From: Candidatus Poribacteria bacterium
GTDB lineage: Bacteria > Poribacteria > WGA-4E > WGA-3G
DNA: 51,817 bases
Assembly (NCBI GenBank): GCA_022826805.1
Contig: JAJDUH010000077.1
Location: 1 to 51,817 of the forward strand
Direction of reading: 5' to 3'
Shown here: piece after piece, positions 34,945 through 43,397 of the stretch
Layout: each line of letters begins with the position of its first letter
Numbering within the stretch: the first letter of the stretch is position 1
Notes under the pieces: generated by a model
Database searches by the model: none
What the model was told of the DNA's origin: nothing
What the model saw: only the letters and a program-made list of their open reading frames with translations
Made by a program: the position numbers and the translations under genes

Positions 34945-35850
34945 TTAATAACCGCTATTGCCACCGAGGAAGCCAGAACGGGCAACAGCAACACCTATAG
35001 CAATAATAACAGGCAGCGCGATGGCTCCTACTTGAACAGGGATAGAACGCCGCGCACCGAGTCCCCGAACTGCCTCTATTCGTCCAACCTGTGCTAAGAG
35101 GGGTGAGATCGCCAACAAAATAGCACTCACCGCTGGCACCTCTGCAAAGAAATAACCGTTCATCCAGATGCCAGCAAGTAGAAGTGTTACAACCGGTGAG
35201 GTCCCCCGTGGGAAAACGAACCGCTTCCTGTCCCGCTGTAGGACGAGCGTAATAATCCAACTCGCTGCGAAGAGTACCACTAAAGTCCCACAGTGTTGTG
35301 CCAACCGCAAACTTCCTGAAAGTGCGAGAATTAAGGCAGTGCTTCCACAAAGTCCAAAGTAGACAAACGGACCGGATGCACCAGATGGTAGCGTACTAAA
35401 ACTCTGCTCTACGAGATGCCAGAAAATAAAAATAGCAACAGCCAGAAACACCCACCAGATAATTCCTGCAATGGGTCCCCATGTGTACTTAAATGTTGTA
35501 GTGAGGAGGAGACGCGGTATAATAATAGAAAGTGCTACTTGTGCTATCGGGCCCCACACCGGCAAATGCCAAAAACCCCCTACGATCAACCCGATAATAG
35601 CGAGATAACAGAGCCAATGTATTCCCTGACGCGGCGGAAATGCTGGCAACCCCTCCAAACCGAGATAGCCGACTATGTAGCTAATACCCAGTGCAGCAGC
35701 GATGAGCCATCCCGTAAATCCATCTGGTCCTCTTTCGTATCTAACAGTGGCATATTCTTTGGGAGAACGAGATCTCGCGAATATGAAAAGCCCACTGCCG
35801 ATAATGGTTGGTAGCAGTAAACTGAAAAAAAGTTGTTTAATCGATAACAT
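34945..35850 (-). CDS. Integral membrane protein of unknown function (301 aa)
   Basis: About eight or nine hydrophobic helices (LFFSLLLPTIIGSGLFIF, GWLIAAALGISYIVGYLG, GIIWWVFLAVAIFIFW, and later stretches) with short loops and no recognised transporter or enzyme motif. Charged residues cluster between helices as in an inner-membrane protein. The start at 35850 (MLSIKQLF) has GGGAA upstream; an earlier in-frame codon at 35904 would add an unlikely polar leader. It lies between the YceI gene and the giant lipoprotein on the same strand. The function is unknown. Confidence 0.6.
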   Translation of the reverse strand: MLSIKQLFFSLLLPTIIGSGLFIFARSRSPKEYATVRYERGPDGFTGWLIAAALGISYIVGYLGLEGLPAFPPRQGIHWLCYLAIIGLIVGGFWHLPVWGPIAQVALSIIIPRLLLTTTFKYTWGPIAGIIWWVFLAVAIFIFWHLVEQSFSTLPSGASGPFVYFGLCGSTALILALSGSLRLAQHCGTLVVLFAASWIITLVLQRDRKRFVFPRGTSPVVTLLLAGIWMNGYFFAEVPAVSAILLAISPLLAQVGRIEAVRGLGARRSIPVQVGAIALPVIIAIGVAVARSGFLGGNSGY

Positions 35851-35995
35851 TACGGATTCCCATCTATGTGCTTTATGGGGCGGCGCGCTTAAAAAGCACG
35901 CCAACAGTAGATCAGGACGTATAAAGTCTATCTATACGCCACTTCAATACTACCCCAAAAACTATCTACCCTGTTTGGTAACTCGATAGGTGTTT

Positions 35996-36613
35996 CTATT
36001 TCTGCTGCGCTTCAATAGCAACCGTAAGGCGGATATCGTCGCTGACGGCGCCGGCACCGTAGGTCATACCGAATTCGCTCCGATTAATTGTAAAGACGCT
36101 CTCGAACCCAATCACGGATTCTCCCTGCTGTCCTGTGCCTTTTCCTGTAATGGCAACATCTACCGTGATAGATTTCTTAACCCCGAGTAGTTCAAGATCA
36201 CCCGTAACCGCCAGCACATCTTCTTTTCCTTCCTTCATACCCACTGCTGTGCTTTTGAAGGTAATGACCGGAAACTGCTTCGCACTGAAAAAGTCAGGGC
36301 TTCTGAGGTGCTGATCGCGTTTGTTGTTGGCAGTATCAACACTCGCTGTTTTTACTTCGAATTCCACGGTACTTTTGGATATATCTGTTTCATCCATTGT
36401 GATCCCGCCGGTGAACTCATTAAACCTGCCATAGTTATAGGTTATACCCTTGTGTTTTGCGCGAAAGAGTATCATGGAATGTGCAGTGTCGATTTCATAC
36501 GTATTCGCAGCATCTGCGAGTTGTCCGCTTCCAGTGAAGCCAATGATGAGTAACGCTAAAACGAGACCGCCAATATAGGAAATCTGTCTTTTACGTTCTA
36601 AGCCCGTTTTCAT
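35996..36613 (-). CDS. YceI-family periplasmic lipid-binding protein (205 aa)
   Basis: YceI-like lipocalin-fold protein. A signal/anchor region (residues about 12-35) precedes YEIDTAHSMILFRAKHKGI, followed by FNEFTGGITMD, DQHLRSPDFFSAKQFPVITFKST, GDLELLGVKKSI and GFESVFTINRSEFGM, all typical of YceI, which binds isoprenoid-type lipids. GGAGGAG precedes ATG. It is divergent from the cytochrome c/WD40 gene across a 243-bp region. Confidence 0.92.
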   Translation of the reverse strand: MKTGLERKRQISYIGGLVLALLIIGFTGSGQLADAANTYEIDTAHSMILFRAKHKGITYNYGRFNEFTGGITMDETDISKSTVEFEVKTASVDTANNKRDQHLRSPDFFSAKQFPVITFKSTAVGMKEGKEDVLAVTGDLELLGVKKSITVDVAITGKGTGQQGESVIGFESVFTINRSEFGMTYGAGAVSDDIRLTVAIEAQQK

Positions 36614-36740
36614 TAAAAAATCTCCTCCGATTTGTTTGATAATTATGTTTCATAAGAGAATGTTGCCTTATATTAGGCAAAAGAAGTATATCCTATTTTT
36701 CAACAGATGTCAATCAGAAATATTTGACAGGATTTTTTTC

Positions 36741-36770
36741 TTGAATTTCATTGTGAAAATGTGGTATAAT
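36741..36770 (+). promoter_or_regulatory. Probable promoter of the cytochrome c/WD40 gene
   Basis: TTGAAT (36741-36746), an 18-bp spacer, and TATAAT (36765-36770). A stronger TTGACA at 36724 is too far (35 bp) from the -10 box to pair with it. The start codon is about 80 bp downstream of the predicted start site. Confidence 0.5.
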
Positions 36771-36856
36771 TATTGCAAAAATATGTTAACTACGACATTC
36801 TTGGCGCAGCTTGCTATAGAACCACACCGTAACGGGTGGGAGGGTTTTCGACGAAT

Positions 36857-38455
36857 ATGAATAAATCGCGATCGAGGTTTATGATTCATTTAGCAGTATA
36901 TCTGTTCTGTTTTGTAGTATGGAGTCCGTTTGTAACGGCGGACAATCATGCTTCAGGTTCAGCAGTCAGCTACCATGCACAGATTGTCCCGATTCTCAAA
37001 CGGAGTTGCCAAGGATGCCATCACCCCGGTGATCCGAATGGCGACCTGATTGTAACAACCTATGCCCACCTAAAACGGGGCGGAATGGCGGGAGAAGCAA
37101 TCATCCCAGGAAAACCCGATGAAAGTCTCATCATTAAACTCATCTCCGGTGATGAACCCGCAATGCCGCAGAATATGGAGCCGCTTTCCGCTGAAGAAGT
37201 TGAACTTTTCCGACGTTGGATCCTTGAAGGTGCGAATGACGACACACCCGACGAAGTCGATGATATGGCTGAAGGAAATTATCCAACTTACACAGTACCC
37301 CCCGTTGTCTCCGCTATCGCATATTCACCCGATGGTAGCACGCTTGCCATTTCTGGTTTCCGCGAAGTTTTATTGTATGATACAACGAATTTTGAACTCA
37401 AAGCGCGCTTGGTAGGCAAGGCACATCGCATAGAATCACTCACTTACACAACAGACGGAAAAATATTAGGAGTAGCCGGTGGATCCCCAGCGCAGTTTGG
37501 TGAAATACAACTCTGGGATACCGCCACGAATACCCTCATTAAAGCGATGCGCTCCAGTTATGACACCGTGTACGGACTCTCTTTCTCACCAGACGCCAGT
37601 CGCGTTGCTTTCGGGTGTTCAGATCAAACCGTGCGTGTCCTTTCCGTCGCAGATGAAAAAGAACTGATTAAATTCGATAACCACAGCGATTGGGTCTTCG
37701 GCACAATTTTCTCCACCGATGGATCGCATTTTGTAAGCGCCGGACGGGATACCGCTCTCAAATTGGTTGAAGTAAGCACCGGCTCTTTTGTTGACGACAT
37801 CAATTCCAGTAACAAAGGCTACGGCGAAATTAATACCATCGCACGACACCCAACTGAAGATCAGGTGCTAAGTGGTGGTGAAGATAGAATACCTCGCCTC
37901 TACAAGATTTTTCGCGAGATCCAAAGGGATGTCGGCAATACCGACTTTAACCTCATTCAAGCCTATGAAGCGCAATCGGGTTCGATTGAAGGTTACGCGT
38001 TTTCAGCAGATGGCAGTCAGTTTGCTACAGGCTGCGCCGGTGGCGAAGCCCGCGTCTACAACGTAGAAGATGGGAAGCGGTTGGCATCTGTGCAGGGCGA
38101 TGCAGTTGGCGTCTTTGCAGTCTCGTTCCATCCCCATGGTAAACAGCTCGCTACAGGTGGTTTCGACGGAAAGATTCGGGTATTTGACACCGCTTCTGGA
38201 AAACTACTGAACGCCTTTATGTCTGTACCGATTGAGCCAGCGGGCAGCGAGGATGTCGCTTTGGTTGTTACAGGTATGACGTGAGGGGCTTGTGTCGCAA
38301 AAGTGCAGGATGCACTTACACATCACCAAAGCGTTATCAGTGTTAAAGTTTCTCTCCCTAATCAGGCAATCATTAAGGTCCGTAAGAATACTGTCACTGC
38401 CGCTGACCTCGCAAACATTGTTAAAGAGACCGGGTTTAGCGCGACGACTCAATAG
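36857..38455 (+). CDS. PSCyt-type cytochrome c domain / WD40 propeller / HMA protein, candidate selenoprotein (532 aa with UGA read as Sec476)
   Basis: Signal-like N-terminus, then a PSCyt-type cytochrome c domain with haem motif CQGCH (Cys51-His55) and a WD40-type propeller (AYSPDGSTLAISG, SFSPDASRVAFG, AFSADGSQFATG, SFHPHGKQLATGG). The frame stops at UGA 38282-38284 after GMT. The same frame continues 56 codons: the residues GACVAKVQDALT, VISVKVSLPNQAIIKV and TAADLANIVKETGFSA match a heavy-metal-associated (HMA) domain. UGA replaces the first Cys of GMTCxxC. A SECIS-like hairpin follows (see 38292). If UGA is not recoded, the product ends at 38284 (475 aa). UGA serves as an ordinary stop in several other genes here. 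The start at 36857 precedes the hydrophobic segment; GGAGG lies about 14 nt upstream. The next gene begins 26 nt after the extended stop. Confidence 0.75.
38292..38321 (+). promoter_or_regulatory. Candidate bacterial SECIS element
   Basis: A stem-loop starting 7 nt after UGA: GTGT (38292-38295) pairs with ACAC (38318-38321), a 5-nt bulge, then AAGTGC (38301-38306) pairs with GCACTT (38312-38317) around the loop AGGAT. The apical loop lies 22 nt downstream of UGA, within the spacing accepted for bacterial SECIS hairpins. The apical stem-loop TGCAGGATGCA resembles TGCAGGTCTGCA of E. coli fdhF, although the classic loop G-U is represented by G-A. Confidence 0.6.
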
Positions 38456-38481
38456 CACGCAAGGAGTATGTGGAGTTTCTT

Positions 38482-38847
38482 ATGACAGTCCAGGAACTTC
38501 AAGAGATTATATCTCAGCGGTTTGATGCGCAAGATAAGATCATATCTGAACGGTTTGCGGCACAAGATAAAATGATAGATCAGCGATTTAAGGCGTTAGA
38601 TCAACGGTTTGAGGCAATAGATACCCGGTTTGAGGCATTGGAGAAACGCCAGGACCGCCTTGAAACGCGCATGGATCGCATAGAAACGAAACTTGATAGA
38701 GTGTTAGAACTCGTTGCGGTTCAACACGGTGAGCGTGCATCTACGATACGCTTTTGGAAGCAGGCGGCGTGGATCACTCCAACCATTATTGCCCTTGCTG
38801 CGCTTATCAAGATTTTTTTTTCTAATCAGCAGACACACAAAGGCTAA
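38482..38847 (+). CDS. Coiled-coil protein with C-terminal membrane helix (121 aa)
   Basis: Residues about 5-75 form a long coiled coil of repeated QRFxAxDxR and RxDRxExxxDR heptads, visible as short tandem repeats in the DNA (38515-38640). A C-terminal hydrophobic helix (ITPTIIALAALIKIFF) would anchor it with the coil in the cytoplasm. GGAG lies 6 nt before the ATG at 38482, which is preferred over a GTG four codons earlier. It sits between the candidate selenoprotein gene and a sulfatase gene, whose ATG follows its stop by 3 nt. A tether or oligomerising role is likely. Confidence 0.65.
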   Translation: MTVQELQEIISQRFDAQDKIISERFAAQDKMIDQRFKALDQRFEAIDTRFEALEKRQDRLETRMDRIETKLDRVLELVAVQHGERASTIRFWKQAAWITPTIIALAALIKIFFSNQQTHKG

Positions 38848-38850
38848 TGT

Positions 38851-40299
38851 ATGGCTGCTAACACTCCGAATATCCTCTGGGTTTGCACAGATCAGCAACG
38901 TTACGACACAATCGGTGCATTAGGCAATCCCTATGTATCGACCCCGCACATTGATAGTTTAGTCGCGGATGGGGTAGCGTTCACGCATGCCTATTGTCAA
39001 AGTCCTATCTGTACACCGAGCCGAGCGAGTTTTCTCACGGGTATGTATCCGGGTGCAACGCACACGCTTCGTAACGGAAATGATTTCTTTCCAGCAGCAT
39101 ATCCGCTTGTGACGCGTACCCTCGCAAACATCGGGTATGATTGTGGACTGATCGGCAAGCTCCATCTCGCAAGTGCTTACGGTCGCGTGGAACCGCGTAC
39201 GGACGATGGGTATCGCTACTGGCAATACAGCCACGCCCCACGCGATGACTGGGAACAGGGGCATGACTACGCAGATTGGGTTCGTTCAAAAGGATATATA
39301 CTCGGTGAGTTGAATCGGAATCCAGAAGGCGTGCCGGCAGAATTACATCAGACGACTTGGTGTGCCGAGAAAACGATTGAGTTCATTCGTGAGGATCGGG
39401 ATGGTCCGTGGCTCGCGAGCGTTAACATCTACGATCCGCATCCACCTTTCAATCCGCCGCAGACGCACCGAAAACAGTATGATCCGGCGGAGATGCCAGA
39501 ACCGCTTTTTCGAGAGGGTGATCTTGAACAACAGACCCGATTACAAGCCATTGATTTTCAGTCCAAAGGGCGGGTGCCAGATGAGTTAGACATCCGTAGC
39601 CCGATCTTGCCGCAGACCCCACGTCAAGAAGCGGAGGCTGTCGGCGCAAGAGATGCTAAGACGCTCATAGCCGCCTATTATGCCATGATTCAGCTCATTG
39701 ATGAACAGTTGGGCAGTATCCTCGAAACATTGGAAGAGACGGGACAGCGAGAAAATACGGTTATCATCTTCACAAGCGACCACGGCGAGACACTCGGCGA
39801 CCACGGCTTAATACAGAAAGGGTGCCGGTTTTACGAGGGTTTAGTCAGAGTGCCACTGATTTTCTCATGGCAAGGACAATTTGTAAGCGGTTTGAGAAGC
39901 AATGCGCTCGTTGAACTCGTTGATAAAGCACCAACACTCTTGGAATTGGCAGGGTTGACGGTGCCTGACGGAATGCACGGACGATCGCTACTACCCATTC
40001 TCCGAGGAGAGGTGGAGGCGGACTATCACCGCGACTTTGTCCGATGCGAGTACTACGATGCCGTTGATCTGCCGGATCACTCTTTCGCAACGATGTACCG
40101 AGATGAGCGTTACAAATTGGTAGTATATCACGGACACGATGAAGGTGAACTCTACGACCTGATTGATGACCCCGATGAGTTTAACAATCTCTGGCACACA
40201 CCGGCGAGGCAGGATATCAAAATGGAATTATTAAAACGCAATTTTGATGCATCTATGTTTGCTATGGACATAGGACCACGACGGGTGGGACCGATGTAA
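38851..40299 (+). CDS. Sulfatase (482 aa)
   Basis: Arylsulfatase family. NILWVCTDQQRYDT binds metal, CTPSR (Cys54) is the canonical formylglycine site followed by ASFLTG, GKLHL and FTSDHGETLGDHG are conserved, and a late PDEFNNLW segment closes the fold. There is no signal peptide. It is immediately downstream of the coiled-coil gene (3-nt gap) and 25 nt upstream of a DNA methylase, all on one strand. The substrate is probably a sulfated sugar; no further specificity can be read. Confidence 0.92.
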   Translation: MAANTPNILWVCTDQQRYDTIGALGNPYVSTPHIDSLVADGVAFTHAYCQSPICTPSRASFLTGMYPGATHTLRNGNDFFPAAYPLVTRTLANIGYDCGLIGKLHLASAYGRVEPRTDDGYRYWQYSHAPRDDWEQGHDYADWVRSKGYILGELNRNPEGVPAELHQTTWCAEKTIEFIREDRDGPWLASVNIYDPHPPFNPPQTHRKQYDPAEMPEPLFREGDLEQQTRLQAIDFQSKGRVPDELDIRSPILPQTPRQEAEAVGARDAKTLIAAYYAMIQLIDEQLGSILETLEETGQRENTVIIFTSDHGETLGDHGLIQKGCRFYEGLVRVPLIFSWQGQFVSGLRSNALVELVDKAPTLLELAGLTVPDGMHGRSLLPILRGEVEADYHRDFVRCEYYDAVDLPDHSFATMYRDERYKLVVYHGHDEGELYDLIDDPDEFNNLWHTPARQDIKMELLKRNFDASMFAMDIGPRRVGPM

Positions 40300-40324
40300 A
40301 CGTACAAGGACAGTCCGCGATATT

Positions 40325-41122
40325 ATGCTTGAACGCAATACCATCCATTGTGGCGACACGTTTAGTCTACTTAAAGAGGTAGAAGACACCTCTGTGGATT
40401 TGATTGTGTGTGATGGACCGTATGGCGTGACAGGGAAACCGTGGGACGGGATTCCGTCAATTCAGGAATTTAATCTTACACTCATCGAAAGTTTTGCACC
40501 TAAACTCAAGGAGGGTGGCGCACTTTACCTCTTCGGTAAACCAGATTGCATCGACTTTATAGATTATCGGCAGTTTTTAAATCTCCGTTCAAAGATTGTC
40601 TGGTACCAACCGAGTCGGCTCGCACAGGGACGCATCAATTACACCAATAATTACGACATTATCTGCTATTTCATTAAGGGCAAAAAACCGTATCGCTATA
40701 ACTTAGATGCTATCAGAGTTGCTCAACTTGTTGAGTTAGCACATCGGAATCGGTGTGAAAATGTGCCATCCGTAACCAACGGTAAATTTGGAAAGACCAA
40801 ATATAATCCAAAAGGAAAGAATCCAGGCGACGTTTGGGGAGATATAAAACAACTAACCTACAAATCGAAGGAATTGGTCAGTAGGAAGGCGCTCAACACA
40901 ATCCAGAAACCCGAAAGGTTAATCGAGCGGATTGTCTTGGCAAGTTCTTCACCCGGTGATCTGGTTCTGGATCCCTTTGCAGGCGTAGGCACTTGTCCGG
41001 TGATCTGTAAGCAGCATCAGCGGGATTTCATCGGATTCGAGGTTGAACCCAGTTTTGTGAAAGCCGCAAATGAACGCCTTCACAAATTTCGCGACAACCC
41101 GGATTTTCTGCCACTGGAGTGA
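40325..41122 (+). CDS. N4/N6 DNA methyltransferase, beta class (265 aa)
   Basis: Amino-group DNA methylase with motif order IV-then-I. The catalytic tetrapeptide is DGPY (from Asp30), an uncommon form of DPPY. The C-terminal DPFAGVGT binds AdoMet, followed by FIGFEVEPSFVKAANERL. Between lies the target-recognition region. No restriction gene is adjacent. AAGGA lies upstream of the ATG. Whether the DGPY form is fully active is uncertain, although other motifs are intact. Confidence 0.85.
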   Translation: MLERNTIHCGDTFSLLKEVEDTSVDLIVCDGPYGVTGKPWDGIPSIQEFNLTLIESFAPKLKEGGALYLFGKPDCIDFIDYRQFLNLRSKIVWYQPSRLAQGRINYTNNYDIICYFIKGKKPYRYNLDAIRVAQLVELAHRNRCENVPSVTNGKFGKTKYNPKGKNPGDVWGDIKQLTYKSKELVSRKALNTIQKPERLIERIVLASSSPGDLVLDPFAGVGTCPVICKQHQRDFIGFEVEPSFVKAANERLHKFRDNPDFLPLE

Positions 41123-41168
41123 CATCTTGTGTGTTTTCACACACCACGTTGCATGGGAGGAGACGGAT

Positions 41169-42026
41169 ATGGAACGGACTTTTAAATCGCAAGATTTGGC
41201 TTACAAATTTCGCCCGATCGTATTTTGCTTGACATTTCTGTTCATTTTTGGTATAAATACAAGCAATGCTGCAGTAGAAGTCGGATTCATTCGTCTCGGC
41301 GATAATGGTCCGTTCACCGCGCCGGCGTTAGAATTTGCTGAAAAAGCATTCAAAACGGAGTTACTCGCGAAAGCAGATTTGAAAAGCAACACATTCAAAC
41401 AGTTCGGGGTTATCTGGTGGCATGAAGGCGATACCGATCCAGGGGAATTGTCTGATCCAGAGATTGATGCGTTTATGGATTACGCCGAAAGTGGCGGAGC
41501 TGTTCTCTTAACAGGGTGGGCGATCCGGCACGCGACCAACTTCGGACTTGAAAAAGCGGTGGCACGTCAGTTCGGTCCCGTTGCAGAAGACGGTATTGCG
41601 GTTGGTATTACCGTCCTAAAAGAGACGATTGAGTTAGGATTAACAGAAGGACTCAAGAGTGTTGACAAGAAGGAACCGCAGGAAGACGACAGAATTCAAG
41701 TTAATTCCACAGGCTATCCAAAGAGTGGCGACTATTACGACAAAATTTGGAAGGACTTTATTACGCTTGCCAACGCGTGGGGCCCGCCTGCTAACGATTG
41801 GGGTGACCGGATTGCGGCGTTCGGCTATTGGAAGGCCGGTAAGGGTAAGGTCTTCAACATGAACTGGCGACTCCCAAATTATCATAAGAACAACAAAGAT
41901 ATTGCACAGTTGGAGCAGCTTACCGAAAACGTCATCAACTGGTTGGCGAGTGAATCAGAATTCGCGGACGTCTCCGCCAGCGGTAAACTGCCAATAGTAT
42001 GGGGGCACTTGAAGAATCAGAAGTAG
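41169..42026 (+). CDS. Exported ThuA/amidotransferase-fold-like protein with C-terminal WG tag (285 aa)
   Basis: The signal peptide (RPIVFCLTFLFIFGINTSNA) is followed by a Rossmann-like domain of the ThuA type: QFGVIWWHEGDTDP, AFMDYAESGGAVLLTGWA, and late KGKVFNMNWRLPNYH. The domain call rests on overall pattern, not clear active-site residues. The C-terminus reads GKLPIVWGHLKNQK, the same short tag as the LamG proteins and propellers. GGAGGAG precedes ATG. It follows the methylase by 46 nt. The function is unknown. Confidence 0.65.
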   Translation: MERTFKSQDLAYKFRPIVFCLTFLFIFGINTSNAAVEVGFIRLGDNGPFTAPALEFAEKAFKTELLAKADLKSNTFKQFGVIWWHEGDTDPGELSDPEIDAFMDYAESGGAVLLTGWAIRHATNFGLEKAVARQFGPVAEDGIAVGITVLKETIELGLTEGLKSVDKKEPQEDDRIQVNSTGYPKSGDYYDKIWKDFITLANAWGPPANDWGDRIAAFGYWKAGKGKVFNMNWRLPNYHKNNKDIAQLEQLTENVINWLASESEFADVSASGKLPIVWGHLKNQK

Positions 42027-42229
42027 AGCGAGGGATTTTACTGTGAACTTGATAACTTGACACAGGCGAAAAATACAAAAAACGTTACATTCTCGCATGC
42101 CACTTGATTTTTCTACGTCACAGGGACGTTTTAAGCGTCACAATTACACGAAAGATATGGAATATTAATAATATTAAGTTTTGGTTGTAGTTCCGCCAGA
42201 TAGAACACTTTAAAAAATCATTAGAAAAT

Positions 42230-43141
42230 ATGAACACACAAACGGAATCACTATCGAATCTACCTGAAGGGGCAAAAGCACGTCTCGATCAAGGAAACCT
42301 AACTGGAGATATAGCATTCTCATCGGATGGCACGCAACTCGCGGTCGCGTGTGATATCGGTGTCTGGATCTACGATGTAGACACCGGACTCGGGCTTAAT
42401 CTCCTTGTTGAACACAAGGAGTATGTCAGATGTGTCGCCTTTTCGCCTGATAGCACTGCGGTTGCCAGCGGAAGTATAGACAATACAGTCGTACTATGGG
42501 ACGCAATCGATGGAGCTCCGACAGCGACGCTTGCAGGACATACAGACGCTGTTAGGAGTGTTGCCTATGCTCCAGATGGTGCCACCGTCGCCAGTGGAAG
42601 CACGGATGGAACAATATGGTTGTGGGATGCTGCCACGGGGGAGGCTAAAGACACACTCACAGGGCGCGCAGACTCTATCAGGTGTGTCACATATTCTCCT
42701 GATGGCAGAACGCTCGCAGCAGGGACAGGGGACGACACTATTGTGTTGTGGGACCCCGCTACTGGAAAGCATAGAGCGACCCTTAGAGGACATACGCATA
42801 TCGTTGATTCAGTCGCTTATTCACCCGATGGAGAAATTCTCGTAAGTGGAAGTATTGACGGTACAGTTCGATTATGGCGTACAGACAAGAGAAGTTTGAT
42901 AACGACACTTACAGGGCATGCAGGCTATGTCTGGAGCGTTGCGTATTCGCCCGATGGTAAAACTGTCGCGAGCGGAGGGAACGACAATACCATCCGTTTA
43001 TGGGATGTCGAGACAGGCGAACCTAAAGACACACTCACAGGGCATACTGGCAGCGTCAGAAACGTTAAATATTCTCCCAATGGCAGCATTCTTGCCAGTG
43101 GGAGCGATGACCATACCGTTTTGCTCTGGGACATCGCATGA
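42230..43141 (+). CDS. Seven-bladed WD40-repeat protein (303 aa)
   Basis: Seven WD40 repeats with the pattern H(x)n-V-x-x-V-AFSPDG...VASGSxDxTxxLWD, giving one complete propeller with no other domain. There is no signal peptide, so it is likely cytoplasmic, unlike the other propellers here. Such free-standing WD40 proteins act as binding platforms. Neighbours give no partner. Repeats 3-7 are very similar to one another, pointing to recent internal duplication. Confidence 0.9.
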   Translation: MNTQTESLSNLPEGAKARLDQGNLTGDIAFSSDGTQLAVACDIGVWIYDVDTGLGLNLLVEHKEYVRCVAFSPDSTAVASGSIDNTVVLWDAIDGAPTATLAGHTDAVRSVAYAPDGATVASGSTDGTIWLWDAATGEAKDTLTGRADSIRCVTYSPDGRTLAAGTGDDTIVLWDPATGKHRATLRGHTHIVDSVAYSPDGEILVSGSIDGTVRLWRTDKRSLITTLTGHAGYVWSVAYSPDGKTVASGGNDNTIRLWDVETGEPKDTLTGHTGSVRNVKYSPNGSILASGSDDHTVLLWDIA

Positions 43142-43148
43142 ATTATTA

Positions 43149-43340
43149 ACTACGAATAGTTTTCAGTTCGGTTTTTTCTTGCGAAAAAATCTTTCAGCAA
43201 TCAGTTTTCAGTTCCAAGAGATGTTGAAACTATTGCAACCCTCTTTGACTAACAACTGATCACTGATAACTGACAACTATTAAACTGGCAACTGATAACT
43301 GTCAAACTAACAACTATTAACTAATAACTGACAACTATTC
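43149..43340. repeat. Heptamer array with inverted second half
   Basis: Left part: AGTTTTCAG and AATCAGTTTTCAG units. Right part: many inverted copies (CAACTGA, GATAACTGACAACTATT). About 190 bp between the WD40 gene and the PSCyt/PSD1 gene. Confidence 0.6.
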
Positions 43341-43397
43341 TAAGGAGGACGGCGTTTCCTCTGTCGCTACAGTCGGGGGTCTCACGCCGAGTTTTTG

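Noticed and set aside
36724..36770. TTGACA at 36724 paired with TATAAT at 36765 as promoter
   Set aside because: The spacer of 35 bp is too long; TTGAAT at 36741 fits better.
38292..38525. Separate 77-codon frame after the cytochrome c/WD40 gene
   Set aside because: The competing frame gives an HMA domain continuous with the WD40 gene; this one has no domain and overlaps the next gene's start.
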